Origin: JBMDXB01 sp048594975
GTDB taxonomy: Bacteria > Acidobacteriota > Vicinamibacteria > Vicinamibacterales > 2-12-FULL-66-21
Reading direction: 5' to 3'
NCBI GenBank assembly: GCA_048594975.1
Contig: JBMDXQ010000016.1
Location: forward strand, 1-16,487
DNA length: 16,487 bases
Below are positions 1-5,800 of this stretch, piece after piece; position 1 is the first letter of the stretch; each line of letters starts with the position of its first letter. A program made the position numbers and the translations under genes. The notes beneath the pieces were generated by a model, which was not told where the DNA came from, searched no databases, and saw nothing but the letters and a program-made list of their open reading frames with translations.

Positions 1-146
1 CGACGGCCGCCGAGTGCCTGCAGGGCTCCCTTTCGAGCAGCGGTACGTTTCTCAGATTGCGCGCAGCGATCAGCTATTTCGTTACTGGAAGAATCCGAGG
101 AGATTGGTTGGAGGGATTACGGATTAACGTGAGAGCCAACAGCATC
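1..146. other. Left edge, no gene recognised
   Basis: I see no convincing coding sequence or structured element here. Short open frames exist on both strands, but none has a ribosome binding site or a recognisable family signature. The stretch lies just beyond the 3' end of the first sigma factor gene. Confidence 0.4.
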
Positions 147-1016
147 TCAGTCGACGATCGACACATCGAGCTCGCCAAGCCGCGCTGGATTGCCGATGAC
201 GTCGATCTCGGTGATCTTGCCATTTGCGATCGTGAAGCGAAGCGCTCTCACCAATCGTCCCTGCGGCGCCATCACGAGGCCGATGGCCCCATCCACTAGT
301 GCGGGCTGCGTGAGCTGCGCCAGGTGCCCATAGGCGACGGCCCCCTTCGCCCAGTCTGCCGCGCCGCGGATCTCGGTCGGCGCGCCGGCCGCCATGTCCG
401 CGCGAACCACGAGATCCGGATCGAGGACGGCGAGCAGGCCTTCGAAGTCGCCGGCGCGTAACGCCGCGATAAAGGCCTCGACGACCTCGCGCTGCCGAAC
501 CAGATTGGGGTCGGGTGCCCCGTCGCCGCGCACGCGGCGACGTGCGCGGCTGGCGAGCTGACGCGTCGCCTCGGCGGAACGGCCGACGATCGACCCAATC
601 TCCTCGAACGGCACCGCGAACATGTCGTGCAGCACGAAGGCGAGGCGTTCCGCCGGCGTCAGCCGGTCGAGGACGACGAGCAGCGCGAGCCCGACCGAAT
701 CCGCGAGGAGCGCTTCCTGCTCGGGGCTGCTTCCGCTCGTGCCGGTCGCGACCGGCTCAGGCGCGTCCGGGGTGAACGGCTCCTCGCGGCGCGCTTGGCG
801 CGACCGGAGCATGTCGAGGCACACGCGCGCGACGACCGTGGTCAGCCATCCGCCAAGGTTGTCGATCTCCGCGCTATCGGCGCGGCTCAGTCGCAGCCAC
901 GCTTCCTGAACAGCGTCGTCCACCTCGCTCACGGAGCCGAGCATCCGGTAGGCCACGGCACGCAGGTGGGTTCGGTGCTCTTCGAATCGCTCGGCCAGAT
1001 GATCGCGTTCGTTCAT
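147..1016 (-). CDS. ECF41-like RNA polymerase sigma factor with SnoaL-like C-terminal domain (copy 1)
   Basis: This 289-residue protein is an extracytoplasmic-function sigma factor that would direct RNA polymerase to a small regulon. Region 2 spans about residues 8-75 (AYRMLG at 22-27, DAVQEAWLRL at 34-43). Region 4 spans about 115-163, with a helix-turn-helix ending ATRQLASRARRRV. From about 172 to the end there is a SnoaL/NTF2-like domain, which in ECF41-type factors replaces a separate anti-sigma factor. The ECF41 hallmarks are incomplete: there is no WLPEPL linker, the DGGGK position reads RADMAAG (205-211), and the NPDKL motif is NPARL (276-280). An exact TGTCACA-N16-CGTC promoter lies upstream and suggests autoregulation. 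The ATG at 1016 is preceded by a purine-rich GAGAGAG and by a short in-frame upstream ORF. The neighbour in divergent orientation is a VOC gene. A SigJ- or ECF56-type assignment is also possible. Confidence 0.9.
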   Translation of the reverse strand: MNERDHLAERFEEHRTHLRAVAYRMLGSVSEVDDAVQEAWLRLSRADSAEIDNLGGWLTTVVARVCLDMLRSRQARREEPFTPDAPEPVATGTSGSSPEQEALLADSVGLALLVVLDRLTPAERLAFVLHDMFAVPFEEIGSIVGRSAEATRQLASRARRRVRGDGAPDPNLVRQREVVEAFIAALRAGDFEGLLAVLDPDLVVRADMAAGAPTEIRGAADWAKGAVAYGHLAQLTQPALVDGAIGLVMAPQGRLVRALRFTIANGKITEIDVIGNPARLGELDVSIVD

Positions 1017-1019
1017 CGG

Positions 1020-1046
1020 TCACACTCTCTCGGCGCGCTCCGTCAT
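1020..1046 (-). CDS. Putative leader peptide MTERAERV upstream of sigma copy 1
   Basis: This eight-codon ORF (ATG, MTERAERV, TGA) is in frame with the sigma gene and ends one codon (CCG) before its ATG. Its ATG starts 6 nt after the predicted -10 CGTC, so the transcript may begin at or just before it and be leaderless. The same arrangement with the peptide MTERDGGV precedes the second sigma gene, which is the main support. Translation is not proven; the resemblance could simply be homology between two duplicated 5' regions. Confidence 0.4.
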   Translation of the reverse strand: MTERAERV

Positions 1047-1052
1047 CGCACT

Positions 1053-1079
1053 GACGGACGAACGGCAAGCAGTGTGACA
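1053..1079 (-). promoter_or_regulatory. ECF41-type promoter for sigma copy 1
   Basis: On the minus strand TGTCACA (1079-1073), a 16-nt spacer and CGTC (1056-1053) match exactly the bipartite motif described for ECF41-dependent promoters. It lies 36 nt upstream of the sigma start codon. This is the basis for proposing autoregulation of the sigma gene. Confidence 0.75.
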
Positions 1080-1240
1080 TTAGAACGTATCTGAGAAGCG
1101 GCGACGCGACTGACGGACGTCAGCGAACGAGCGGCAGCGAGTGAGCCACGCGAACGGAGGGCGCCGGCGAAGCGGCGCGCGCGAGAGCGTTAGGGGAGTC
1201 CGAGAGGCGAAGCTCCTCAGTCAAGACCAGGAGGAAACCG
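1080..1240. other. Leader region of the first VOC gene
   Basis: No gene is recognised. The stretch contains two small hairpin-forming sequences that share GGCGAAGC (1166-1173 and 1206-1213); the first has a 6-bp stem GCGCCG/CGGCGC (1161-1166 with 1173-1178). CTGAC-GGAC-GTCAG (1110-1123) is a further inverted repeat. No plus-strand TGTCACA-N16-CGTC promoter was found, so unlike the DoxX and CMD genes the VOC gene shows no sign of direct ECF41 control. Confidence 0.4.
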
Positions 1241-1632
1241 ATGAAGATCAAACTCACCAGCGTGCACGTCGACGATCAGGAAAGGGCCTTGCACTTCTAT
1301 ACCGAGGTGCTGGGCTTCGTGAAGAAGGCCGACTTCAGCCAAGGGCCGTTTCGCTGGCTCACGGTGGCCTCACCAGAGGACCCGGACGGCACGGAGCTGC
1401 AGCTGGCGCTCAACGACAACCCGGCGGCCAAAGCCTACCGCCAGGCGATGTTCCACCAAAGCCAGCCCGCAGCCATGTTTTTCACCGACGACGTGCAGGC
1501 CGACTACGAGCGGATGAAGCGCTCGGCGCCGAGTTCACGATGCCGCCCACGGACGTGACCGCCTCCACGATCGCCATGCTGAACGACACCTGCGGCAATC
1601 TCATTCAGATCACGCAGTTGAAGCGCTGGTAG
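1241..1632 (+). pseudogene. VOC (glyoxalase/bleomycin-resistance fold) protein, single frameshift
   Basis: The first 92 or so codons (MKIKLTSVHVDDQERALHFY, then YTEVLGF, TELQLAL, AMFFTDDV and YERMK) give a clear VOC protein. The family sequence then continues in another frame from about 1521 (GAEFTMPPTDVT, then LNDTCGNLIQITQL) to a TAG at 1630-1632. Restoring one base near 1520 in the GC-rich string after AAGCG gives one continuous protein of about 130 residues, normal for the family. VOC proteins bind a divalent metal in a cleft of paired beta-alpha-beta-beta-beta units; the substrate of this subfamily cannot be told from sequence. The ATG at 1241 has a good AGGAGG site. It is divergent from sigma copy 1. 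The break may be a sequencing error or an inactivating mutation. Confidence 0.82.
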
Positions 1633-1665
1633 GACGGATCTGCGCAGGCTCGGCGCCGACGCTGT

Positions 1666-1690
1666 GGCCGACCGACGACGCGCGTCGGCC
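1666..1690. terminator. Possible bidirectional hairpin between convergent genes
   Basis: A 7-bp perfect stem GGCCGAC (1666-1672) and GTCGGCC (1684-1690) with an 11-nt loop lies between the ends of the VOC gene and sigma copy 2, which are convergent. There is no T-run, so termination is a guess from position and symmetry. Confidence 0.3.
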
Positions 1691-1769
1691 TAGGTCTCGC
1701 GAGACGGCACTCAGCACGACCGCGCCCCGATCCACCGCCCTCGCGTTTGACGATTCCTCTGGACAGCGC

Positions 1770-2675
1770 TCAGCTTTCAATGGCCGACACATCGAGTCGG
1801 CTGAGACGCTCTGGATCGGCCAGGATATCCATTTCGACAATCTTCGCGCGGGCAATTGTGAAGCCGATCACGGCAAACAGCTTGCCGTCGGGCCGGCGCT
1901 CCAGAAGCCCGATATTGCCATTCACGAGGACCACCTGATCGGACAAGCCGAGTCTCGAGAACGTCGCGGCCTGCCCGGCGACGGCCTGGGCCCCGCGCAC
2001 GACTCGTGATGCCCTCGCGAGGCGACCGCCATCTGCTCGCAACACGATGTCTGGATCGAGCACGGTGATCAGCCGTTCGAGATCGCCGTCGCGAGCGGCC
2101 GCCAGGAACGCATCGACGACACGGCGCTGCTGCTTCAGGTCGCGGTCTACGTCAGGGACGCGACCCTGAACGCGCCGCCGCGCACGGCTGGCGAGCTGAC
2201 GCGCGGCGACCGGCGAGCGGTCCACGATCGGCGCGATTTCATCGAAGGTCATGCCGAACACGTCGTGCAGCACGAAGGCGACCCGCTCCGCTGCCTCGAG
2301 GCCCTCCAGCACGATGAGGAGGGCGAGACCGACCGAGTCGGCGAGTATGGCGTTGGACTCCGGATCGTCGGCGCGACTGATCACCGGATCGGGCACGTGC
2401 GCGGCACGCTCGGCATGCTCGGCATCGTCATAAAGGGGGGTCTCTCGGCGCGACGTCCGCGTCCGCAACATGTCCAGGCACACCCGCGCGACGACAGTCG
2501 TCAGCCAGGCTCGCAGGTTCTCGACCGCGCTGACATCGGTGCGGCCGAGTCGAATCCAGCTTTCCTGGACGGCATCCTCGGCTTCGCTCGTTGCCCCCAG
2601 CATCCGATAAGCCACCGCGCGCAAATGAGCACGGTGCGCCTCGAATTGCTCAGCCAGGCGCTCGGGCGTGGGCAT
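1770..2675 (-). CDS. ECF41-like RNA polymerase sigma factor with SnoaL-like C-terminal domain (copy 2)
   Basis: This is a 301-residue paralogue of copy 1. Region 2 lies at about residues 8-75 (AYRMLG at 22-27, DAVQESWIRL at 34-43) and region 4 at about 125-170 (ERVAFVLHDVFGMTFDEI, then the recognition helix AARQLASRARRRV). A SnoaL-like domain runs from about 182 to the end. It lacks the WLPEPL linker, has only a partial DGGGK (RADGG, 213-217), and has ADPERL in place of NPDKL. The ATG at 2675 is preceded by GGAGGAG at about 9 nt, a good ribosome binding site. A near-exact TGTCACG-N16-CGTC promoter and the leader ORF MTERDGGV lie upstream. The DoxX-like gene is divergent and carries a matching promoter, so it is the likely regulated partner. 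Confidence 0.9.
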   Translation of the reverse strand: MPTPERLAEQFEAHRAHLRAVAYRMLGATSEAEDAVQESWIRLGRTDVSAVENLRAWLTTVVARVCLDMLRTRTSRRETPLYDDAEHAERAAHVPDPVISRADDPESNAILADSVGLALLIVLEGLEAAERVAFVLHDVFGMTFDEIAPIVDRSPVAARQLASRARRRVQGRVPDVDRDLKQQRRVVDAFLAAARDGDLERLITVLDPDIVLRADGGRLARASRVVRGAQAVAGQAATFSRLGLSDQVVLVNGNIGLLERRPDGKLFAVIGFTIARAKIVEMDILADPERLSRLDVSAIES

Positions 2676-2678
2676 CGG

Positions 2679-2705
2679 TCACACTCCTCCGTCGCGCTCC
2701 GTCAT
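2679..2705 (-). CDS. Putative leader peptide MTERDGGV upstream of sigma copy 2
   Basis: ATG, MTERDGGV, TGA, then CCG and the sigma ATG: the same length, frame and spacing as the leader ORF of copy 1. It begins 9 nt after the predicted -10 CGTC and has no ribosome binding site of its own, so it would have to be read from a leaderless or nearly leaderless transcript. Its GGAGGAG codons double as the ribosome binding site of the sigma gene, so ribosome occupancy here could affect sigma translation. This is inference. Confidence 0.4.
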   Translation of the reverse strand: MTERDGGV

Positions 2706-2714
2706 GGTACCGCT

Positions 2715-2741
2715 GACGGACGAAACGACGCTGACGTGACA
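2715..2741 (-). promoter_or_regulatory. ECF41-type promoter for sigma copy 2
   Basis: On the minus strand TGTCACG (2741-2735), a 16-nt spacer and CGTC (2718-2715) match the ECF41 motif with one change in the last -35 base. The -10 sits within CGTCCGTCAG, which is identical in the promoter of sigma copy 1. Confidence 0.68.
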
Positions 2742-2754
2742 GGCCGAGGGCCCC

Positions 2755-2781
2755 GGTCACATCCAGCCGATCGGATCCGTC
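2755..2781 (+). promoter_or_regulatory. ECF41-type promoter for the DoxX-like gene
   Basis: GGTCACA (2755-2761), a 16-nt spacer and CGTC (2778-2781) match the ECF41 motif with one change in the first base. It is back to back with the promoter of sigma copy 2, the two -35 elements being 13 bp apart. The spacing of exactly 16 and the position 20 nt before the ATG support function. Confidence 0.65.
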
Positions 2782-2801
2782 CTGGTGACAAGGAGGACGA
2801 C

Positions 2802-3239
2802 ATGAACGTGACCGAGGCAGGCAGCGGCACTCTCTCGCCCATGGACCTGAGCATGCCCCGCTCCAAAGGCACCGTCATCGGCTTCTGGACCGTCACCGCG
2901 CTCTTTAGCCTGCAGATCGGCTTCACCGCCTATGCGCAACTGAGCCTGCCGCAGGTGGCGGAGGCGTTCAGCCACCTCGGCTTTCCCGACTACTTCCGGG
3001 TCGAGCTCGCGTTGGCCAAGCTTCTCGGCGTGGTACTGTTGCTGGCGCCGGTGCCGGGGCGGCTCAAGGAGTGGGCCTACGCCGGTTTCGCCATCACCAT
3101 CGGCTCGGCGCTCATCGCCCATCTCGCGGTGGGAGATGGCCCGGAGGCGTGGGGCTTTGCGGCGGGCACCAGCGTGCTCTGGGGGCTCTCGTACTTCTTC
3201 TGGCGGCGCGTGGCGGCCTCGAATCGCAACATAAATTGA
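2802..3239 (+). CDS. DoxX-like four-helix membrane protein
   Basis: This 145-residue inner-membrane protein has about four hydrophobic segments near residues 25-43, 66-83, 90-110 and 116-134. The motifs FRVELALAKLLGVVLLL and LKEWAYAGFAITIGSALIAHL are typical of DoxX-like (DoxX_2) proteins. Members of this group are linked to redox and thiol stress or to quinone metabolism in some bacteria, but no reaction can be assigned here. The ATG at 2802 follows AAGGAGG at about 6 nt; a longer in-frame extension upstream exists but has no family similarity. The gene is divergent from sigma copy 2 and has an ECF41-type promoter, so it is probably a direct target. Its TGA is one base from the end of the convergent VOC gene. 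Confidence 0.88.
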   Translation: MNVTEAGSGTLSPMDLSMPRSKGTVIGFWTVTALFSLQIGFTAYAQLSLPQVAEAFSHLGFPDYFRVELALAKLLGVVLLLAPVPGRLKEWAYAGFAITIGSALIAHLAVGDGPEAWGFAAGTSVLWGLSYFFWRRVAASNRNIN

Positions 3240-3240
3240 C

Positions 3241-3642
3241 TCATGAACGAGGGCGGCCGAAAAACAACACGTAGCCGTCAGCGTCCTTGAGTTCAAATCC
3301 CCGCAGGCCATCATCAGTATCTTTGAGCGGTTCTGAGAACTCGACATTGCGCGACAAGAATTCTGCCGCCAACGCGTCCGGATCGGGGACATACAGATAC
3401 GCGTCCCAGCGGGCGATGCCTTGCTTGACGTCTCGCGTGCAGTTCGGCACTGGATCGACACCGACGTCCTTGAACATGATCATCGCAGCGCCGCGCTGGA
3501 CAATGCCGAAGAAGATGTCGTCAGGGTCGGGCCCTTGAAACCTGATGTCGAACCCGAGACGGTCGCGATAAAACGACAGCGCGGCGGGGACATTCTTGAC
3601 GATGAAGAACGGCGCAATGCCGGAAATGTCTGGTTGGGTCAT
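3241..3642 (-). CDS. VOC (glyoxalase/bleomycin-resistance fold) protein
   Basis: This intact 133-residue VOC protein begins IAPFFIVKNVPAALSFYRDR, the usual first beta strand and helix, and ends with the second module (AAEFLSRNVEF, then LRGFELKDADGYVLFFGRP). The metal-ligand Glu typical of the last strand appears within GFELKDADGY. Such proteins act as dioxygenases, glyoxalases or antibiotic-binding proteins, and the substrate is not predictable here. The length is normal. The start codons of this gene and the next VOC gene are divergent and only 24 bp apart (or fewer if the neighbour starts at GTG 3643), leaving little room for separate promoters. Confidence 0.88.
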   Translation of the reverse strand: MTQPDISGIAPFFIVKNVPAALSFYRDRLGFDIRFQGPDPDDIFFGIVQRGAAMIMFKDVGVDPVPNCTRDVKQGIARWDAYLYVPDPDALAAEFLSRNVEFSEPLKDTDDGLRGFELKDADGYVLFFGRPRS

Positions 3643-3666
3643 GTGAGTTTATGCGATGAAACGTAC

Positions 3667-4062
3667 ATGACGATCATTGGCGTACGCGACGTCCCGACCA
3701 GCTTCAAATGGTACCAGTCGCTCTTCGGCCAGCTCGAAACGCCTCCAGGCCATGCTCACTTTGGTCAGATCCTGGATACGGATGGAACCGTCTTGCTCTG
3801 TCTCCACCAGTGGGGCGCGCACGAGCATCCCTCGTTGATGAGTCCCGGCGACGAGGCCCCCCCTGGCAACGGGCTCCTCTTGTTCTTCCACGTCGACGAT
3901 TTCGACATGGCACTGAAGCGGGCAGGCGCGATCGGCACCCGGCTTGAAGAGGAGCCGCACGTGAACCCGTATCAAACAGCGGAGTTCTCGCTTCGGGATC
4001 CGTACGGATACTACGTCACAATCAGTGCGCTCTCTGCGCCGGCGGCGCGCGAGACGGCCTGA
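3667..4062 (+). CDS. VOC (glyoxalase/bleomycin-resistance fold) protein
   Basis: The protein of about 131 residues starts MTIIGVRDVPTSFKWYQSLF, a typical first VOC strand and helix. It continues through a His-rich stretch (PPGHAHFG, LHQWGAHEHP) and the second module (LLLFFHVDDFDMALKRAGA, then EFSLRDPYGYYVTIS). I chose the ATG at 3667 because family homology begins there. GTG at 3643 (adding eight residues) is an alternative, and neither has a strong ribosome binding site. The open frame runs back to 3421, but that part overlaps the divergent VOC gene antisense and is not family-like. Function beyond the fold is unknown. Confidence 0.85.
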   Translation: MTIIGVRDVPTSFKWYQSLFGQLETPPGHAHFGQILDTDGTVLLCLHQWGAHEHPSLMSPGDEAPPGNGLLLFFHVDDFDMALKRAGAIGTRLEEEPHVNPYQTAEFSLRDPYGYYVTISALSAPAARETA

Positions 4063-4122
4063 CAAGCGCGTGGAGCCGTTGAAGGCGCGCGGCCAAACAG
4101 GACTCACGGTCCAGGAGAGAAC

Positions 4123-4557
4123 ATGAAAAAGTCGGATGCGACCCAAGGCGAATCGGCATCGGAGCTCTTCTCGAAAAGAATCGCCGAACTCGGGGACTGG
4201 CGCGGGAAAACCCTCAGCAGAATGCGCAAGCTCATCAAGGAAGCCGACCCCGATGTCATCGAGGAGTGGAAGTGGGCCAAAGCGAGCAACCCCGGCACCC
4301 CGGTGTGGTCACATGACGGCATCATCTGCACTGGTGAATCCTACAAGAGTGTTGTGAAGCTGACGTTCGCGAAGGGCGCCTCTCTCAACGATCCGACCCG
4401 TCTCTTCAACTCGAGTCTCGAGGGAAACGTACGCCGCGCGATCGACATCCACGAAGGAGAAGACGTTGACGCGTCCGCCTTCAAGGCGCTCGTTCGCCAA
4501 GCGGTCGCCCGCAACCGTTCGGACAAGTCGACACCTTCAAAGAAGGCGAATTCCTAA
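4123..4557 (+). CDS. DUF1801 (YdhG-like) protein
   Basis: This 144-residue protein has the DUF1801 core at about residues 18-130: RIAELGDWRGKTLSRMRKLI, then VIEEWKWA, SYKSVVKLTFAKGA and RAIDIHEGEDVD. The family has a fold related to frataxin-like and iron-chaperone-like proteins, but its biochemical role is not established. The C-terminus is lysine and serine rich. The ATG at 4123 follows AGGAGAG at a normal distance. The next gene, 34 bp downstream on the same strand, is another DUF1801 member, so the two probably form an operon and may be an old tandem pair that has diverged. Confidence 0.85.
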   Translation: MKKSDATQGESASELFSKRIAELGDWRGKTLSRMRKLIKEADPDVIEEWKWAKASNPGTPVWSHDGIICTGESYKSVVKLTFAKGASLNDPTRLFNSSLEGNVRRAIDIHEGEDVDASAFKALVRQAVARNRSDKSTPSKKANS

Positions 4558-4591
4558 GGGGATTCCAGACCGAAGTGACCGGAGTCCTGAA

Positions 4592-5125
4592 GTGAACAGA
4601 AGTACCAGCAAGACGTCCAAGAAGTCGGCGAACGCCGCAGAGAAGGCCGCCGCCAGGCGGGTCGCTGCGAAGGCGGCCAAACCGCGGAAGGCGGTCGCCA
4701 AATCATCGGCCCGCACGCCTGCGAAGGCGACTCTCCTCGCAGGCGGCAACCCCCAGATCGCGAAGGCGGACGGCGATGCCCCCGTGCAGGGCTACATCGC
4801 GGCCATGCCCTGCTGGAAACGCGACATCGGGCACCGCCTCGACGCGCTCATCGTGCGCACCGTCCCCGACGTGCGCAAGGCGGTCAAATGGAACTCGCCT
4901 TTCTATGGAGTCGAGGGCCAGGGCTGGTTCCTCAACTTTCATTGCTTCACGAAGTACGTGAAAGTGGCGTTCTTTCGCGGCACGTCACTGCGTCCGCTCC
5001 TCCCCGGCGTGTCCAAGCACAAGGAGGTGCGCTACCTCGACATCCACGAGGACGACCAACTCGACGAGGAGCTCCTGGCGAATTGGATTCGGCAGGCGTC
5101 GAAGCTTCCTGGCTGGATTCCGTAG
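4592..5125 (+). CDS. DUF1801 protein with a lysine/alanine-rich, histone H1-like N-terminal tail
   Basis: The 177-residue protein has two parts. Residues 1 to about 48 are almost entirely Lys, Ala, Arg, Ser and Thr (for example KKSANAAEKAAARRVAAKAA), a disordered basic tail like those of histone H1-like bacterial proteins. Residues 50-177 form a DUF1801 domain (PQIAKADGDAPVQGYIAAMP, then VRKAVKWNSPFYG, WFLNFHCFTKYVKVAFF and YLDIHEDDQLDE). GTG at 4592 is chosen because GGAG lies 7 nt upstream and the tail composition begins right there. The tail suggests nucleic-acid binding or non-specific anionic contact, which is inference. It follows the first DUF1801 gene by 34 bp. Confidence 0.87.
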   Translation: MNRSTSKTSKKSANAAEKAAARRVAAKAAKPRKAVAKSSARTPAKATLLAGGNPQIAKADGDAPVQGYIAAMPCWKRDIGHRLDALIVRTVPDVRKAVKWNSPFYGVEGQGWFLNFHCFTKYVKVAFFRGTSLRPLLPGVSKHKEVRYLDIHEDDQLDEELLANWIRQASKLPGWIP

Positions 5126-5153
5126 CGCCGACAGGGATCTTTCTACTACGGGG

Positions 5154-5175
5154 GGGCGGGCCTTCAGGCCCGCCC
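5154..5175. terminator. Strong GC hairpin between convergent genes (terminator or dispersed palindromic repeat)
   Basis: GGGCGGGCC (5154-5162), loop TTCA, GGCCCGCCC (5167-5175): a perfect 9-bp stem with a tetraloop. It sits between the ends of the convergent DUF1801 and CMD genes, where a bidirectional terminator is expected. There is no T-run. Its compact form also suits a short dispersed palindromic repeat, which a genome-wide search would show. Confidence 0.6.
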
Positions 5176-5187
5176 GTACCTGCGTGA

Positions 5188-5667
5188 TCAGATCGCCGCG
5201 TGCAACTTCGCGAGGCTGCCGGGCACGTAGTCGCCGGGCACCGTGCGCGCGGCGATGTTGAGCCGGTTCCAGCCGTTGATCGCCACGATCGCCAGGGTCA
5301 GGTGCAGCAGCTCGTCTTCCGAGAACTCCTCGCGCACGCGCTCGTACACCTCGTCCGGGGCATGCGTCTCAGAAACGAGCGTGAGCGCCTCGGTCCACTC
5401 GAGCGCAGCGCGCTCGCGCGCCGAGTAGTACGGCGCCTCGCGCCACGCCTCGAGGCCGTAGAGCCGCTGTTCGGTCTCGCCCCTCGCGCGCGCATCCTTG
5501 CTGTGCATGTCCAGACAGTAGGCGCAGCCGTTGATTTGCGACGCGCGCATCCGGACGAGGTCGAGCAGTTTGCTGTCGAGGCCCGCCTTGTGGACCTGCT
5601 GTTCGAGGCCGAGCATGGCGTGGATGATGCCGGGGTTCACGTGCATGAGATCGATTCGAGCTTTCAT
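5188..5667 (-). CDS. Carboxymuconolactone decarboxylase / AhpD-like protein
   Basis: This AhpD-fold protein of about 159 residues has the thiol motif NGCAYCLDMHSKDAR: the CxxC cysteines and the following His are those used by AhpD-type peroxidase partners. The helical core continues through WTEALTLV and ELLHLTLAIVAINGWNRLNI. CMD/AhpD genes are the best-known partners of ECF41 sigma factors, and this gene lies divergent from a canonical ECF41 gene with an exact ECF41 promoter. I chose the ATG at 5667 (MKARIDLM) because GGAGG lies 11 nt upstream and family homology starts there. The ATG at 5685 (six more residues) begins only 7 nt after the -10 element and would be leaderless. A role in peroxide or reactive-electrophile defence is likely; it is not a true decarboxylase by context. 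Confidence 0.9.
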   Translation of the reverse strand: MKARIDLMHVNPGIIHAMLGLEQQVHKAGLDSKLLDLVRMRASQINGCAYCLDMHSKDARARGETEQRLYGLEAWREAPYYSARERAALEWTEALTLVSETHAPDEVYERVREEFSEDELLHLTLAIVAINGWNRLNIAARTVPGDYVPGSLAKLHAAI

Positions 5668-5692
5668 GATGTTGTTCGCCTCCATCTATCAA

Positions 5693-5719
5693 GACGAATC
5701 AGGAACGGTGCCTGTGACA
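5693..5719 (-). promoter_or_regulatory. ECF41-type promoter for the CMD gene
   Basis: On the minus strand TGTCACA (5719-5713), a 16-nt spacer and CGTC (5696-5693) give an exact match to the ECF41 motif. The -10 is 7 nt before the ATG at 5685 and 25 nt before the preferred ATG at 5667. Confidence 0.8.
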
Positions 5720-5739
5720 CTCGGGCCCGGGCATGCCGG

Positions 5740-5766
5740 TGTCACAGACCGCCTCCGTCATTCGTC
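5740..5766 (+). promoter_or_regulatory. ECF41-type promoter for sigma copy 3
   Basis: TGTCACA (5740-5746), a 16-nt spacer and CGTC (5763-5766) give an exact match. It is the mirror image of the CMD promoter, with 20 bp between the two -35 elements. A second CGTC at 5756-5759 has the wrong spacing (9). Confidence 0.8.
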
Positions 5767-5800
5767 TACAGAGTTGGAGGAATGCAAGGGGACGTGAGCC

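Noticed and set aside
1141..1632. A 163-codon plus-strand open frame covering the VOC gene
   Set aside because: Only its last 35 or so codons are family-like; these are the displaced 3' end of the frameshifted VOC gene.
3421..3666. N-terminal extension of the plus-strand VOC gene
   Set aside because: This part is antisense to the intact divergent VOC gene and is not VOC-like.
1080..4122. Integron cassette array (many VOC, DUF1801 and DHFR-type small genes are common cassette cargo)
   Set aside because: Genes alternate in orientation, divergent pairs share promoters, and I found no repeated attC-like pair of core sites between genes and no integrase.
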